Below are positions 28,001-37,210 of a stretch of 64,000 bases of DNA, piece after piece. Source of the DNA: Mugil cephalus (lineage: Eukaryota > Chordata > Actinopteri > Mugiliformes > Mugilidae); NCBI RefSeq assembly GCF_022458985.1, contig NC_061783.1, positions 1,208,413 to 1,272,412 of the forward strand. The letters are read 5' to 3'. Position numbers and translations under genes: made by a program. How positions within the stretch are numbered: the stretch's first letter is position 1; the number at the start of each line of letters is the position of its first letter. The notes below the pieces were generated by a model. That model saw nothing but the letters and a program-made list of their open reading frames with translations, made no database searches and was not told the DNA's origin.

Positions 28001-31000
28001 ATTTATATCTGACCAGCAGATGTAAGGATACATACAGTTAAGGCATAATTGTTGCTGTATAAATAGAGCACATTATAATCACAGCTATGTGATTAAATAC
28101 TTTCCTTTTTGACCTTACCTACATACTATTACTTAAGGCTCATCTAACAGAGGGAAGACAGCATTAGTAAAGTATCCATCCTGAAACTTTGTGATGTTTG
28201 GCTGAACAAGGTCAGGCTGAAACCAAATGTGTGATTCATTTCCTAGTGTCTGCACAGTATGACCTTGGTTTGTCAGAATGACAGACAACCCAATCCAACC
28301 AGTTACGCCAGATCTTAGCCACTTCAAATACACATGAAGGCCTTATTCACCTGCCTGTCATCTGTCAGACAACATACAAAAGTTCACAAAGAGACACACA
28401 CTCACGAACAAACAAAAAACGCATGCATGGAAACAAACACACACATACAAACAGACAGGGAACAGCTTGTCTCTGTGGGTCTGCCATCACTTATCATGCT
28501 ACCGCCCCCAGTCCCAAACAGATCAACATACCACAACTCTCCACAAACACACACACACGTACTGCCACACACATACATATGTGGCCAGTTTTCTTTCCCA
28601 GTGAACTTCTCAATATGCTTTGAGTATCTAAGTATTTCATATCTGAAAATTGTATCTGTCTAAAGTTCAATTCAGCTCTACTCCATTTTATTTCCACAGT
28701 GCCACAGTTGTCAAAATATAACAATTAACTTAGTCCTTTAGGTAAATTAACAAGTGTGCGGGCCAGTTAACATTATATACCTGAAAGAAAAAAGAGTCTG
28801 TTAAGGAACACCATGCTAACTAGCTTGTGTTACTGTGGCTAGCCACTGTTGTGACTAAACAGAAGATAAGAGTCAAATGATGTCACAATCTTTTTTTTTC
28901 TCTGTAAGTTATCATATTACTCTTATGTCATGACAATTGCTTTGTGTAAGTAAAAGTCTTACAGCTGACAACAAACTGTGTTTCTTAATATTATATTTAC
29001 TTATTATTTTTATACAGCCAATTGGCTAAAGTTACAAGTGGCTCATTGTTAACACACTGGACTTCAATGACATTTAGCTAGCAAACTGCTAGCAAATGTT
29101 GTGAGTAATGTTATGCATCACATAATCATAATCATATCATAAGCAGGCCCACCTTTTTTGTAAGATTTCATGTGGTCTGTTAGCTTAATTGTACATTTTT
29201 CTAACTAACTCCGCAACTGCTAAGGCTAACTAGGTAGGATTGTGGCTATCCTTATTTTCAGTTACTAAGCATCTACTACAAAGTGTTCTTGGTTGTGGCC
29301 AGTTTTTCCTAAGAGTGTTTATTAACAGGGGATAACTTTTAAATGAAAATGGTTTCTACCACCAGTATCAGAAATATGGTAACTTTTTTTTAAAATAAAA
29401 CCTGTCAAAGGAAAATGGAAGATGTGCTACAGTGCTGCCAGGAAAATTCTACATGATGGAAGTTACAGCAGATGCAGAGTTAGCTGTGATAGACTGACAT
29501 ACTGACACAGTTAACCAAGTAGTTAACAAAATAGTAAATCAGCAAGTCAGCTACACATCACACATTATACTTATTCTTAACACGTATCAAGTGAGTCTAT
29601 TGTTTAAGAGGCAGTCCAAGAACTGATCTACGACATCAAAGGTGGTTTACCACGTAGCATTCAAGTGAAATGCTTAACACACTGGTTTCCATTCCTCTTT
29701 GAGACAAAGAGAGACTTATTTAAAATTGAAAGGTTTCATAATGGTCCTACTTCAGAGTGATCATGATATTATTAGGAATATACATTCCTCGATACCAAAG
29801 TTGACAAGTTTGTGAACTCTAAATTTTTGTCACAAGGACACAGACTTTACAAGTTATTATTAAACAAAGTACAACAAGAGAAAGGCTGTTGCTGTGGAAG
29901 GGGAGGCACATCTGTCTTGCTTTCCAGAGTGCTTCATACTTTCCGTGAAGTTGTGCTTCCAAGAAATCCATATCCAACAGTTTGTGATTCTCCCCATTTT
30001 ATAGGAATAAAGAAACTTTGATGAACTTTGAATGTGTGTGAGGAAGAGAGGGTGTTATGTTTGATTGGTCAAAAGTGAGAATGCATGACCTTATGGTCTC
30101 ACCCTGTGTCATCCTGGTGAAAGCCCTCCAGCTCATCCCTTTGCTCAGCCAGAGAGGATTCAAGATCCAGGTAGGTTCCATTATGTGAAAGCTGAAGTGC
30201 ACAGTCATCGAGCTATGGACAGAAAGAAAGAAATTGTTTTAACACAAAGGTTATACAGTTTGGTCCACATATATTTGGACACTGTATATTATCTGTATAC
30301 CAAAACATGTTAAACATGCAGCTATATAATTAATATGGTCTTGAAGTGCAGACTCTCAGATGTAATTTGAGGGTATTTACATCCAAATTGTAGAAAGGTG
30401 TATGGATTAAAGCTCTTTAATATGTAGCTGCCTTTTTTTAAGGGATCAAACGCGCTGCATGGGTTATTCCCTCGTTAATCCACCATCATTTAAGCAGGTA
30501 AAAGGTCTGGAATTGATTCCAGGTGTGGTATTTTCATTTGCAATCTGTTGCTGCTAGCACATTTTGGACAGATGAAACTAACTAACTATCAACCTCTGTG
30601 AGAATGATGGGAAGAAGAAAGTATGCAAGAGGCTTGGAAAAGCTCATGATCCAAAGCACACCACATCTTCTGTAAAACATGGTGGTGGCAGTGTGATGCA
30701 TGGCTTCCAACAGCAGATGATGTGACAGAACAGAGAAGCAGCCAGATGAATTCTGAAGTATATAGAGATATATTTTCTGCTGAAATTCAGCCAAATGCAG
30801 CAAAGGTTGATGCACAGTGCTTCACAGATCCAATGGACAACGACCCAAAACACACTGCAAAAGCAACCCAGGAATTTTTTAAGGCTAAGAAGTGGAATAT
30901 TCTGCAATATCTGAGTCAATAGCCAGAACTCAAGCCAATCAAGCACATATTTCACTTACTTAAGAAAAAACTTAAGGCAGAAAGACCCACAAAGTAACAA

Positions 31001-34000
31001 CTGAAGACAAATGTGATAAAGGCCTGGCAAAGGAGGAAACCCAGCATTTGGTGAAGTCCATGGGTTCCATGGACTTCAGACTGTCATTGCATTGAAAGGA
31101 CTCTCAACAATACTTTTACAGATTTTATTTATTCATTAATTTCTCTAATTACTTTTGAGCCCCAGACTTTGTTTCATAGGATATTTTTGTTAAACCATTT
31201 GGATTAAAGCTGAAAGTCTGTGTTTCCATTACATCTTCGTTGTTTCATTTCAAACCCAATGTGCTGGCATACAGGGCCCAAACTATGAAGATTATGTCAC
31301 ACTAACTGTAATCAATATTGATACTGGAATCGTTTTGACTGAAGCAAACAAAATTAATCAAAGATACCGCAACAAAAGTGGTCCACAATTGAAATTATAA
31401 TTAATTAATGTTAAAGATTAAATCATTTCTGTAGATAGATATCCACATATGAATTTTTGCACCAATCCAACCCATTCTAATCCAATCCAACTGTATTTAT
31501 AAAGCACTTTAAAAACCACAAAAGTGAATCAAAGTGCCATACAGAAGAAATAAATATAAGACATAAGCCAGAAGCTTTCTGGTTCCCATTAGTAGTATTG
31601 CCCAAATGTACTTTGAGAAGGCTTTGGATGTACACAGGTAAACAGTCTGGCAGGGAACAAAAGAGGCAGACCACCCTGTCATACCCTGTTAGCAAACAAG
31701 GTAACATGTCACATTTATCAAGCCAACTTCTTAGCTGATGTTTAGTCGTAGACTTCATTGCCCAACCACAAATTCAGTACTGTTGTCTCCATTTGCTAGT
31801 CTAACTCTAGGCAGAATGGGAACCCTTGGATCAGATATCCACTGACACCAAAACACCAAAAGTCACAAAACATTAGCAGTTGCCCCCTGACAGACTACGG
31901 GTTTGCAGATTTGGGATGAAATGCCATGTCAAAATTACCCTGGCAATCCAAGCATATAAAGCACCCACAGGACTGATAGTCGTTTCTGGGCTCACTTTTT
32001 CTGCTGCCCTTATCTATCCATGTTTTACATGCTTTTTAAAACAATTTGTGCCTGTAAAATGAAGCAAGTTTATGGCTCAGGCTTTGAACACGAGTACAGT
32101 AGCCTGTGAAAAGTGCGAGAACCATATGTGGTGCGGATCTGCTTTATGCATTACAAAGCTGTTAAGGGCATTAACTGGTAAAAAAGGCTGCAGAACATGA
32201 AACCAAAATCAGAGTGGAACACAAAGAAAGAAAGACATATTTTAATGCATTTATGTGTAGTCTATAATATGAAGCTTCAGCACATTGAGATCCTAGTATG
32301 TTTATGGAGGACGCAACCAGTCTTTCGCACATACAGAATCCACATGTTTATATTTATACACATTGCAGATTCTCAAGAAAGTGCAATCTCACCCATGCCA
32401 CCTGTGATTGCATGGTCCAAAGTAACATTGAGCAGCCGACGTCAGAGCTGACCCACGAATGCTGTGTAATAGGAAACCCTGCTGAGTTTGAAACCAGGTG
32501 CACAGCAATATATCTGCACTCCACTGGCATTGATGTTTACGATAGCAGTCACAAGTTGATGGCAGGTGCAAGCGAGCCATCGAAGAGACGTCACAAAAAA
32601 AGCAACTTGCATCATCATGTTGCAAAAATTAGCTAGTTAACTATGAGTTTTCCCTGTGACTGTCCAGTGAGATCAGAGGCAGCATTTAGCAGCTCAGTGG
32701 TATTGGTGGGTATAACCTAGCTTGGCCTCTGGTGTGCTGCCAAATGCACTTGCGACCATCCATTCGAGCTGCTAGACGACAGTTCTGCCCCCCCTCCTTC
32801 CCACCACCACCACCACCACACACATCAGTTGGGAACCAAGAGACGGACTGTCGGATGGACTCACAGCGTAAATATATCCTTGCTATATTTACTCTGCTCT
32901 GAGGCAGCATGCTCACTGGAGCTTCAGAGTGGGTGTGTCCACAGAGGTTGGGAGCTAAAGGGGGAAACTGTCAGGGACAAAATATTACAGACAAGAATCA
33001 AAGAAGCTCCATGTTACCTATGAACTAGTGTAGTGGGACTTCAATATGTTGTTCATTCTAGCAAGTAACCCCACGAGAAGAAAAAAGATGACAACAACAG
33101 TGCAGTTTCCCCTTACCCTCTCACGAGCCACACTAATCTGTCTGTGCCAAATAACTAATCCGCTGAGCAAAACACACTTATTTAACACAATTTGAAAACT
33201 GATCAAGTAAACCACTGATAGGAACAACTATAAAATATTGTGGATAAAACGAATTAAGGAAGAAAGAAATGCTGCAAATGTTAAAGCTGACAACTCAATG
33301 AAAACATAATCAGTCAGCTGATCTTTACTTACTGTGCTTAATGCTAATTCTAGCATATTGGTGTTTTTGGTCGTAAGCTATTGGCTACTGATACTAAAGC
33401 ATTGAAATGTCGACTTCAAAACCGATGTTTGATCACATTATTGCAATGTATCCTAGTAAGGTTGTTTTCCAGCTCAAACTTAAAACAACAAATGTTAACC
33501 TCACAAAGATGCAAGAGGAAATGAGATTTATTATTTTAGCCAAACACAGAGTAGACCATTCAGCAATCCTAAGACCCTTGTTTGGCTGCTTGTGTGACTC
33601 AAACTGTTATCCAGGCAAAAATGAATAGGTACTAGCATTCTAGTGTAAATACATTAAGGGCAATCATTGTACCAGCTTTTAAAAGGTACTGGACCCAAAC
33701 GCAACACCACATCTTTTGTGAATGTGAGATTTGGCAAATCTCAGTGGCAAAGGGGGGTGGGGTGGATGGTGGTGTTAATCATGCCCTGCCCCACTGCCCT
33801 GTTTTTTTTTGTTTGTTTTTTTTTTGTTGTTGTTGTGTTTTTTTTTAATGAAACAAAAGCAGTTCTTAGCCCAGTCTGCTAGAATTATTTATTTTTTTCT
33901 AACATTATCCCAGCTAAACTTCAACCTACAGTAAAACAGCATCATTTTTATTTTTCATTTATTTGGAAATGCCCTGTCTGTCTGTCTGTTAACACGTGTC

Positions 34001-36790
34001 TGAGGACAGTGTACCATCACCTCCAGCTCCCTGCTGTTTTCTGATACTTGGCTTTATCTATATATAACTATACTAACCAACAAATACTGCGACCACTTCG
34101 TAAAACAATATGCAAGCAGATCACTTTCCAAATGGTGTCTCTTTCCTAAAACATTTGTAATAGGAGTAATAACATAACACACATCATACTGGATGTAGCT
34201 GGGAGAAATACGGCTCCAAAAAGGAACCACAAGCTCTTCACAGCTCAGGATCCGGGACAGACAAGGGAAACACTTAGTGGCTAGTATACTTTACGCTCAT
34301 TTAATCAAATTCGCCCAGAAGAGCAAGGCAGTGAAAAAGAAGGTGGCGGCGGGATGGGGGTGGGGGGCGTGTAATTACTTCCATGTTAAAACATCACTGA
34401 GGCTGCCGGCGATGGCAGTGCGTCGACAGTTAACGATACCCTTACGTAACATAGACAATGAGTTTTTAAGAACTTTTTTTGTGTCAAAATCTGAGCCACA
34501 GAGCAGCGGGCTCTTTGAAGAGTGTGGGGGAGGGTGTGTTCTACTCTACCATTAAATCTCCTGTTGCTTTAATGGGAACTATTTGGTAATGAAGTTTAAG
34601 TTGGGCTGTGAAGTCTGGGATTTATTCCTTTTTATTGTTGTTGTTTTTGTTGCAATGGGAGCTTTTCATTGCAAAATCATATCTGTTTGGGGTAGCTTCT
34701 GCATTGAGCCTGAACACAATGGTACATAACTCGCTTCATTGCCTCATTTAAATCACTGATTTCTATATTTTAGACTAGATTCATTGCATGTGCCTTTTAT
34801 CATCAACTTGGGTGTATCTCTTAAGAGGAAAATGGGGACCTCTTCTGTGAGAATCAAAAGGAAACTTCTTTGTTTAGAGGCTGGGACAAAATGACACATC
34901 CCAGTAAAACAGTGATTTAGCCTTGGCAAACCATCCCAAACTTATGTGTGTGTTTATGTGTGTTTGAGCGTACAAACGTCTGCACGGTCAGAGAGGTGGA
35001 AGAGGAGATGGAGGAAGAGGTCAGGAAAACCACGACAGCCAAAGTGAGGAGAACAAAGTGTTGTAGAGATCCAGGCCCCAGCCACAGGAATTCTGGGACA
35101 AGTGACCTATACTTTTCATGCAGGCCAGCCAGCCGTACACCGAGCTCTACCATCAGGACATAATAACACAGCACGCTTTTATAAGAGAAGAGCTCAGGAG
35201 GTTGAAACTAAACGAGGGAAAGACTGTTTTTGCAACTAGTTAGTCCAAAAACGAGAGGGAAAGCTCGAGAGCAGACCCGTTTTGACATTTTCCGATAATA
35301 TCCTAACACTTGAATCTTATAAGCTTTAGATCTGGACAGTCTGGCGGGCAAATTTGCAGCCATTCTGTTTCATCCCCTATAATCTAAGCGCAATATCCAG
35401 TTGCCACTGTGCGCAGTCTTCCTCCTGATGTGAACCAAATTGCAAACACGAAGGCATGCTGTGCCATCTGTCCATGTATAAGTTGTAATCATAAGCTTTT
35501 CAGTGCTGCGGACTGTTTTTCATTTGTTTTGTGGCCCTTAAAAATGGGGCAGCAAAAGATCGACTGGTTAGGAAAAACCGCTCTGCTGTTGAACGCTGGT
35601 TTGCTGTTAGGGATGCAGCTCAACTTGGAGTTTTCTTTCTGTATAGTTCAATTTTATTCTAGTCTACACTTTCAGCTTGAACTACACAGGCCTTATATAC
35701 ATCAATAGCAGAAATAAGGTCATGTGAAGGCTCTGCTCCACTTGTGTAGCTTCTGTGGGTGTGTTCATGTGTTTGTGTGTCTGAGTCAACCTTGTCAGAA
35801 AGGAATGTGTTGCTATTTTTTCTGGGTCACTTAAAACTCTGAAATTTACTGAAAATTGAATCCCTACTTCTCTGTCACACCCAGCATGTTCCTTCACCCT
35901 CCATTCATTGCAATTTAGGCTGCTGGTTGCCTCGGTGGTAAGACTGTCACTAGCAGACAAATGAGGCAACTCAGGATGGATCCAGTTGCACTAATGCGTT
36001 CGCAACCACCTGTCACTGTGACATGCAAGGCAGAGTGCAAATATACAGTGATCAGGTTTACTACAAGAGCACACAGATTCACAGATTCTGAGATTTTTTT
36101 ATCTTATTTTATTTTAAGAGCCCCCTCAATGGAGACATCAAAAGTTCAACTTCGTCCACTTTGAGATTTCTCTGACGTGGTCCAGGACTAGCTCAGTGGA
36201 CACTTCAGGGGAATAAAGGTGTACCCACACTGAGATATTATAATCTAAAACATATAATTGAAGTCCATGTTTGAAGTTGCTGTGGGCTTTGAGGCAAACA
36301 TTTGGAACCTTGTTTCATTCCTCAGGCTGGAAAGCCAATCACTTGTGCTTGCATGTGCTCTCAAAATAGACCGAACGGTGGTTGTGGTTTATTTGCAGGA
36401 GGCTTGAAGTGAAAAACAGCAGTCAGAACCTCTGCTTTAAACCCAAGAATGTGTGTGTGCTTGAACCTCAATATAGCAAATATTGATAAAAAAAAAAATG
36501 AACTTTACAGATTGTTTTCGTTTTTTGTCCTTCAGTATTTTGTCTGCATGCATTGCATTATGTTTTTCCATGAACTATTTTCAGGCTGGTTAATTCCTGG
36601 ATGAGCTGTCTGCTGGTAATCCTACCTTGTGCGGAGCTTTGAGGAGCCTGTGGACGCCTGCTAGCTGGTTGATGAGGGGGATATCCTCTCTAAAGGTGTA
36701 CAGCGGTGGTCTGGTCGGTTCCGGGAAATTGGTACTGTTGAACGGATCGGTGTCATCTAAAAACTGAACCCTGCAGACAAACGTGGCCAT
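266..36790 (-). CDS. fhod3: fhod3, formin homology 2 domain containing 3 (5' part; continues past left edge)
   Basis: FHOD3 is a formin that nucleates and bundles actin filaments and is needed for sarcomere organisation in striated muscle. Fifteen coding exons on the minus strand, in transcript order: 36626-36790, 30103-30212, 26721-26788, 10458-10525, 9467-9572, 6306-6400, 5204-5315, 4970-5064, 4521-4664, 4127-4362, 2757-2867, 2117-2497, 1134-1193, 560-658, 266-316. They sum to 1901 nt (633 codons plus 2 nt), every junction keeps frame and every intron has GT-AG ends. Exons 1-2 (residues 1 to about 91) form the GTPase-binding part, exons 3-9 (to about 321) the FH3/DID-like armadillo region, and later exons the linker and the start of a charged helix. 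The N-terminus is closer to FHOD3 ([20 protein letters not shown]) than to FHOD1 as I recall both. Full-length family members exceed 1,400 residues, so FH1, FH2 and DAD are outside the window. The a/b teleost duplicate cannot be told apart here. Confidence 0.93.
560..658 (-). CDS. fhod3: fhod3 coiled-coil exon (basic/acidic helix)
   Basis: 99 nt (1 + 96 + 2), phase 2 on both sides. Reads [20 protein letters not shown] then [12 protein letters not shown], a highly charged single-helix or coiled-coil segment that precedes the FH1 region in FHOD3. The acceptor is CATATAG and the donor GTGAGA. A tract of 17 C on the transcript strand lies about 60 nt upstream of the acceptor. Confidence 0.9.
720..736. 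repeat. poly-G run (poly-C on the fhod3 transcript strand)
   Basis: Seventeen consecutive G on the plus strand. In the fhod3 pre-mRNA it is a C-tract about 60 nt upstream of the 3' splice site at 658. Confidence 0.95.
1134..1193 (-). CDS. fhod3: fhod3 small serine-rich exon
   Basis: 60 nt (1 + 57 + 2), phase 2 on both sides, reading [20 protein letters not shown] long pyrimidine tract precedes the CTCCCAG acceptor. A second internal acceptor (CCCTCAG) would give a 27 nt micro-exon in the same frame. The donor GTAAGA is strong. Confidence 0.76.
2117..2497 (-). CDS. fhod3: fhod3 Ser/Pro/Thr-rich linker exon
   Basis: 381 nt (1 + 378 + 2), phase 2 on both sides, open throughout its 126 codons. 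It holds a short charged segment ([16 protein letters not shown]), a Pro/Ser/Thr-rich stretch, [18 protein letters not shown], and an aromatic/acidic [13 protein letters not shown]. The acceptor TTCACAG at 2498 lies behind a good pyrimidine tract. A second acceptor nearer the exon (CTACCAG, giving a start near 2464) is possible and also keeps this frame. The donor is GTCAGA. Confidence 0.78.
2757..2867 (-). CDS. fhod3: fhod3 acidic cassette exon (probably alternatively spliced)
   Basis: 111 nt (1 + 108 + 2), phase 2 on both sides. Highly acidic: a run of five Glu and one Asp followed by [14 protein letters not shown], offering several casein-kinase-2-type sites. The acceptor CTCCGTAG is preceded by a modest pyrimidine tract and the donor is GTATTT. 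Exon status rests on phase compatibility with both neighbours and an open frame. The symmetric phase allows inclusion or skipping; tissue use is unknown. Confidence 0.72.
2868..4126. other. fhod3 intron, no further exon recognised
   Basis: About 1.26 kb between exon 10 and the acidic cassette exon. Open frames exist on both strands, but none has phase-compatible splice sites together with family-like sequence. No repeat is obvious. Confidence 0.5.
4127..4362 (-). CDS. fhod3: fhod3 exon 10 (linker with basic kinase-type sites)
   Basis: 236 nt, phase 0 in and phase 2 out. Begins [20 protein letters not shown] and contains RRRASLG and RSRRASLG, two basophilic-kinase-like sites (RRxS), followed by a proline/serine-rich stretch and MSER. 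The opening residues match the vertebrate FHOD3 linker. Which kinase acts, if any, is not shown by the sequence. Confidence 0.9.
4521..4664 (-). CDS. fhod3: fhod3 exon 9 (end of FH3/DID-like region)
   Basis: 144 nt, phase 0 both sides. Reads [20 protein letters not shown] and on to [14 protein letters not shown], the family's dimerisation-proximal helices. The acceptor is TTATAG and the donor GTTTGA. Confidence 0.94.
4970..5064 (-). CDS. fhod3: fhod3 exon 8 (FH3/DID-like region)
   Basis: 95 nt (2 + 93). Reads [20 protein letters not shown] then [11 protein letters not shown]. The glutamate of the usual ILEEKDG segment is histidine here. The acceptor is ATCCAG and the donor GTATAC. Confidence 0.93.
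5204..5315 (-). CDS. fhod3: fhod3 exon 7 (FH3/DID-like region)
   Basis: 112 nt, phase 0 in and phase 1 out. Reads [20 protein letters not shown] and on to ITSVDTKR, a hydrophobic helical repeat conserved in the family. The acceptor is CCATAG and the donor GTACAG. Confidence 0.94.
5417..5690. repeat. dispersed teleost repeat of the 'gtcctcac ... ggttagggt' type with a hairpin at its edge
   Basis: Contains a perfect 14 bp inverted repeat (5417-5430 with 5439-5452), then paired 'cagtcctcac' and 'gtcctcacaaa' blocks around a run of 'gggttaagg/ggttagggta' units (about 5565-5630). This layout is common in fish introns and intergenic DNA. The family name is not certain. It lies in fhod3 intron 6. 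Confidence 0.6.
6306..6400 (-). CDS. fhod3: fhod3 exon 6 (FH3/DID-like region)
   Basis: 95 nt (2 + 93). Reads [20 protein letters not shown] then [11 protein letters not shown], after a pyrimidine-rich TTTCTCAG acceptor. This is the most recognisable FH3-region segment of FHOD1 and FHOD3. Confidence 0.95.
8025..8309 (+). pseudogene. unexplained 94-codon open frame in fhod3 intron, antisense to fhod3; possible gene relic
   Basis: The frame reads [20 protein letters not shown], then a [19 protein letters not shown] segment and [16 protein letters not shown]. The composition looks like ordinary protein rather than repeat translation, and the region upstream (7860-8025) has coding-like stretches in shifted frames. 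That suggests a broken or retrocopied gene. I do not recognise the family with confidence. There is no promoter, splice partner or polyA signal that I can tie to it. Confidence 0.3.
8556..8612. repeat. (TCTCA)n pentanucleotide array
   Basis: About eleven tandem TCTCA units. It lies about 160 bp before a dispersed repeat, and a shorter TCTCA stretch also precedes the second copy of that repeat at 16.63 kb. Confidence 0.95.
8776..9080 (+). repeat. dispersed teleost repeat, copy A
   Basis: Holds the landmarks 'ctactaccgcttatcctcac', 'gtcgtgggggttgctggagc', 'gggtacaccctatacaggtc', 'gcatgtctttggaggtggga' and 'gggagaacatgcaaactcc'. Shares its first 200 bp with the element at 16.63 kb. A common fish element, probably the 3' part of a retroelement; the class is not certain. 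Confidence 0.75.
9467..9572 (-). CDS. fhod3: fhod3 exon 5 (FH3/DID-like region)
   Basis: 106 nt, phase 0 in and phase 1 out. Reads [20 protein letters not shown] and continues [15 protein letters not shown], an armadillo-type helical segment strongly conserved in FHOD proteins. The acceptor is CCTCAG and the donor GTAAGG. Confidence 0.94.
10352..10456. repeat. GT/CA-rich microsatellite abutting fhod3 exon 4
   Basis: Interrupted (GT)n with 'ctgt', 'gcgt' and 'gcat' variants on the plus strand. On the fhod3 transcript it is a CA-rich tract starting right at the 5' splice site of exon 4. Confidence 0.95.
10458..10525 (-). CDS. fhod3: fhod3 exon 4 (FH3/DID-like region)
   Basis: 68 nt (2 + 66). 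Reads [20 protein letters not shown] then IFQ, after a TTTGCAG acceptor. The donor GTAACA runs straight into a CA-rich tract of about 100 nt on the transcript strand. Skipping this exon would shift the frame. Confidence 0.94.
10850..10928. repeat. (CA)n microsatellite
   Basis: Nearly pure CA dinucleotides for about 65 bp, preceded by a short TC run. Confidence 0.97.
11165..11240. repeat. 34 bp imperfect inverted repeat (foldback hairpin)
   Basis: Arm 11165-11198 pairs with 11207-11240 across an 8 nt loop with 2 mismatches in 34. It lies about 300 bp upstream of the Tc1 relic but does not resemble the usual Tc1 inverted repeats. It may be a foldback or MITE remnant. Confidence 0.85.
11465..12115 (+). 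mobile_element. degraded Tc1/mariner transposase relic
   Basis: An open frame of 170 codons (11502-12014) carries Tc1 transposase fragments: the helix-turn-helix end with [13 protein letters not shown], then [33 protein letters not shown] and [12 protein letters not shown]. Directly downstream in another frame come 'cagaacaatgatccaaaaca' and 'aatccaatcaaagatgtctgg', the D-N-D-P-K and N-P-I-x-x-x-W catalytic-end blocks. The middle of the catalytic core appears deleted (KKNIKTRHT jumps to VKPGGD) and the frame is broken, so it is not active. Confidence 0.85.
13754..13784. repeat. perfect 14 bp palindrome with 3 nt loop
   Basis: CAGCACATTGGCAA (13754-13767) and its exact complement (13771-13784) flank ATG. 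No known element is recognised around it. Confidence 0.85.
15977..16034. repeat. compound (GT)n-(GA)n microsatellite
   Basis: A run of GT units directly followed by a run of GA units. Confidence 0.95.
16631..16830 (+). repeat. dispersed teleost repeat, copy B (truncated)
   Basis: Begins with a short TCTCA run, then 'cttctactaccacttatcct', 'gtcgcgggggttgctggaa', 'gtacaccctggacaggtcgc' and 'gagcatgtctttggaggtgg', the same order as copy A at 8.78 kb. It stops before the 'gggagaacatgcaaactcc' block. Confidence 0.75.
22455..23064. mobile_element. MITE-like non-autonomous DNA element (about 610 bp)
   Basis: The left end 'catagactttaaaaaaatg' and the complement of the right end 'catagactgtagaagaatgg' form imperfect terminal inverted repeats. 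The inside has no transposase. Elements with 'catagactgta' termini are abundant in fish genomes. The family name is not assigned. Confidence 0.6.
24259..24430 (+). mobile_element. tRNA-derived SINE-like element
   Basis: A pol III A-box-like 'tagctcaggaggtagagg' (24265-24282) and a B-box-like 'gggttaaattcc' (about 24309-24320) lie at tRNA spacing. They are followed by 'gtccttgagcaagacacctt' and a 'ccagtgtgaactcc'-type tail, as in common teleost tRNA-related SINEs. The B box is mutated (GGTTCAA has become GGTTAAA), so it is unlikely to be active. Confidence 0.65.
26721..26788 (-). CDS. fhod3: fhod3 exon 3 (start of FH3/DID-like region)
   Basis: 68 nt (1 + 66 + 1). Reads [22 protein letters not shown], flanked by a TTCTAG acceptor and a GTGAGT donor. 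The exon is isolated between a 3.3 kb intron and a 16.2 kb intron but matches the family order exactly. Confidence 0.92.
26789..30102. other. fhod3 intron 2 (3.3 kb), nothing recognised
   Basis: AT-rich intron. I saw no exon, RNA gene or clear transposon. The open frame at 29812-30021 has no supporting context. Confidence 0.5.
30103..30212 (-). CDS. fhod3: fhod3 exon 2 (GTPase-binding domain)
   Basis: 110 nt, entered in phase 0 after a CATAG acceptor and left in phase 2 at a GTGAGA donor. It reads [18 protein letters not shown] and on to [10 protein letters not shown], closely following the vertebrate FHOD3 sequence that comes directly after exon 1. Confidence 0.92.
30252..31290 (+). mobile_element. 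degraded Tc1-like transposon with transposase C-terminal fragment
   Basis: The left edge 'cagtttggtccacatatattt' and the right edge (complement 'catagtttgggccctgta') look like worn inverted repeats. Inside, on the plus strand, the frame at 30722-30922 carries [20 protein letters not shown], the DDE-region end of a Tc1 transposase. It is then broken by a stop and continues as [19 protein letters not shown]. Inserted in fhod3 intron 1 against the gene's direction. Confidence 0.8.
31291..36625. other. remainder of fhod3 intron 1, nothing certain
   Basis: About 5.3 kb with short T runs (33800-33846) and a CCA-rich tract near 32803-32820. The frame at 34948-35163 (acidic [12 protein letters not shown] segment) is the only protein-like patch, but it lacks a phase-compatible exon model. 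Confidence 0.45.
36626..36790 (-). CDS. fhod3: fhod3 exon 1 (start codon, first part of GTPase-binding domain)
   Basis: Encodes 55 residues beginning [20 protein letters not shown] and ending in KAPHK before a GTAGGA donor. The chosen ATG at 36,790 sits in a strong Kozak context (ACCATGG) and matches the family N-terminus. The frame stays open upstream to another ATG at 36,964, but that extension is basic, low in family resemblance and probably 5' UTR. Confidence 0.93.
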
Positions 36791-37210
36791 GGTGCATCCA
36801 TGCAAGTGGCGTCTCCTCCGAGGGGGCTTCCCTGTGTAGTGGGAGCAGGACTGGCTATCGCTCCGCTCGCTCTGCTCTTCTCTCCTGGTAACGACAACAA
36901 ACCCGTCAGTCGCCAAGCGCGCACTGTGCGCAGCCCGTCCTCCCACAGGACGCGGAGTTGACACAAGTCAGGATCTCTCCTTGCCTCCTTGCTTTGGTGA
37001 TGCCGCCGTGTACTTTATTCCTGGAGAGGCAGGTGGCCAGTGACAAAGAGGAGGCAGCAGGCGGGCTTCAGCTTGGTGCAGGAGAGTAAAGGATCAGCGC
37101 AGCTTGGGACAGCCGGTCTGCTGTATGTCTGAGTCCCACTAAATCCAACCCCACCGTATCTATTTCTCCCCCCTTCTGCGCCCCCTCCCCCACTCCCCTT
37201 TCAGATCACT
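36791..37210 (-). promoter_or_regulatory. putative fhod3 5' UTR and promoter region
   Basis: Relatively GC- and CpG-rich sequence directly upstream of the fhod3 start codon ('gcgcgcactgtgcgcagccc', 'gacgcggagttgac') and a pyrimidine/C-rich stretch at 37165-37200 that reads as Sp1-type G-rich boxes on the minus strand. No TATA box is evident. The transcription start cannot be placed without RNA data. Confidence 0.4.

Noticed and set aside
34948..35163. Possible extra exon in fhod3 intron 1 with an acidic segment
   Set aside because: Exons 1 and 2 join directly as in other vertebrate FHOD proteins and no phase-compatible splice sites surround this stretch.
36791..36964. Upstream in-frame start for fhod3 (58 extra residues)
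   Set aside because: The inner ATG has a strong Kozak context and gives the conserved family N-terminus. The extension is basic and not family-like.
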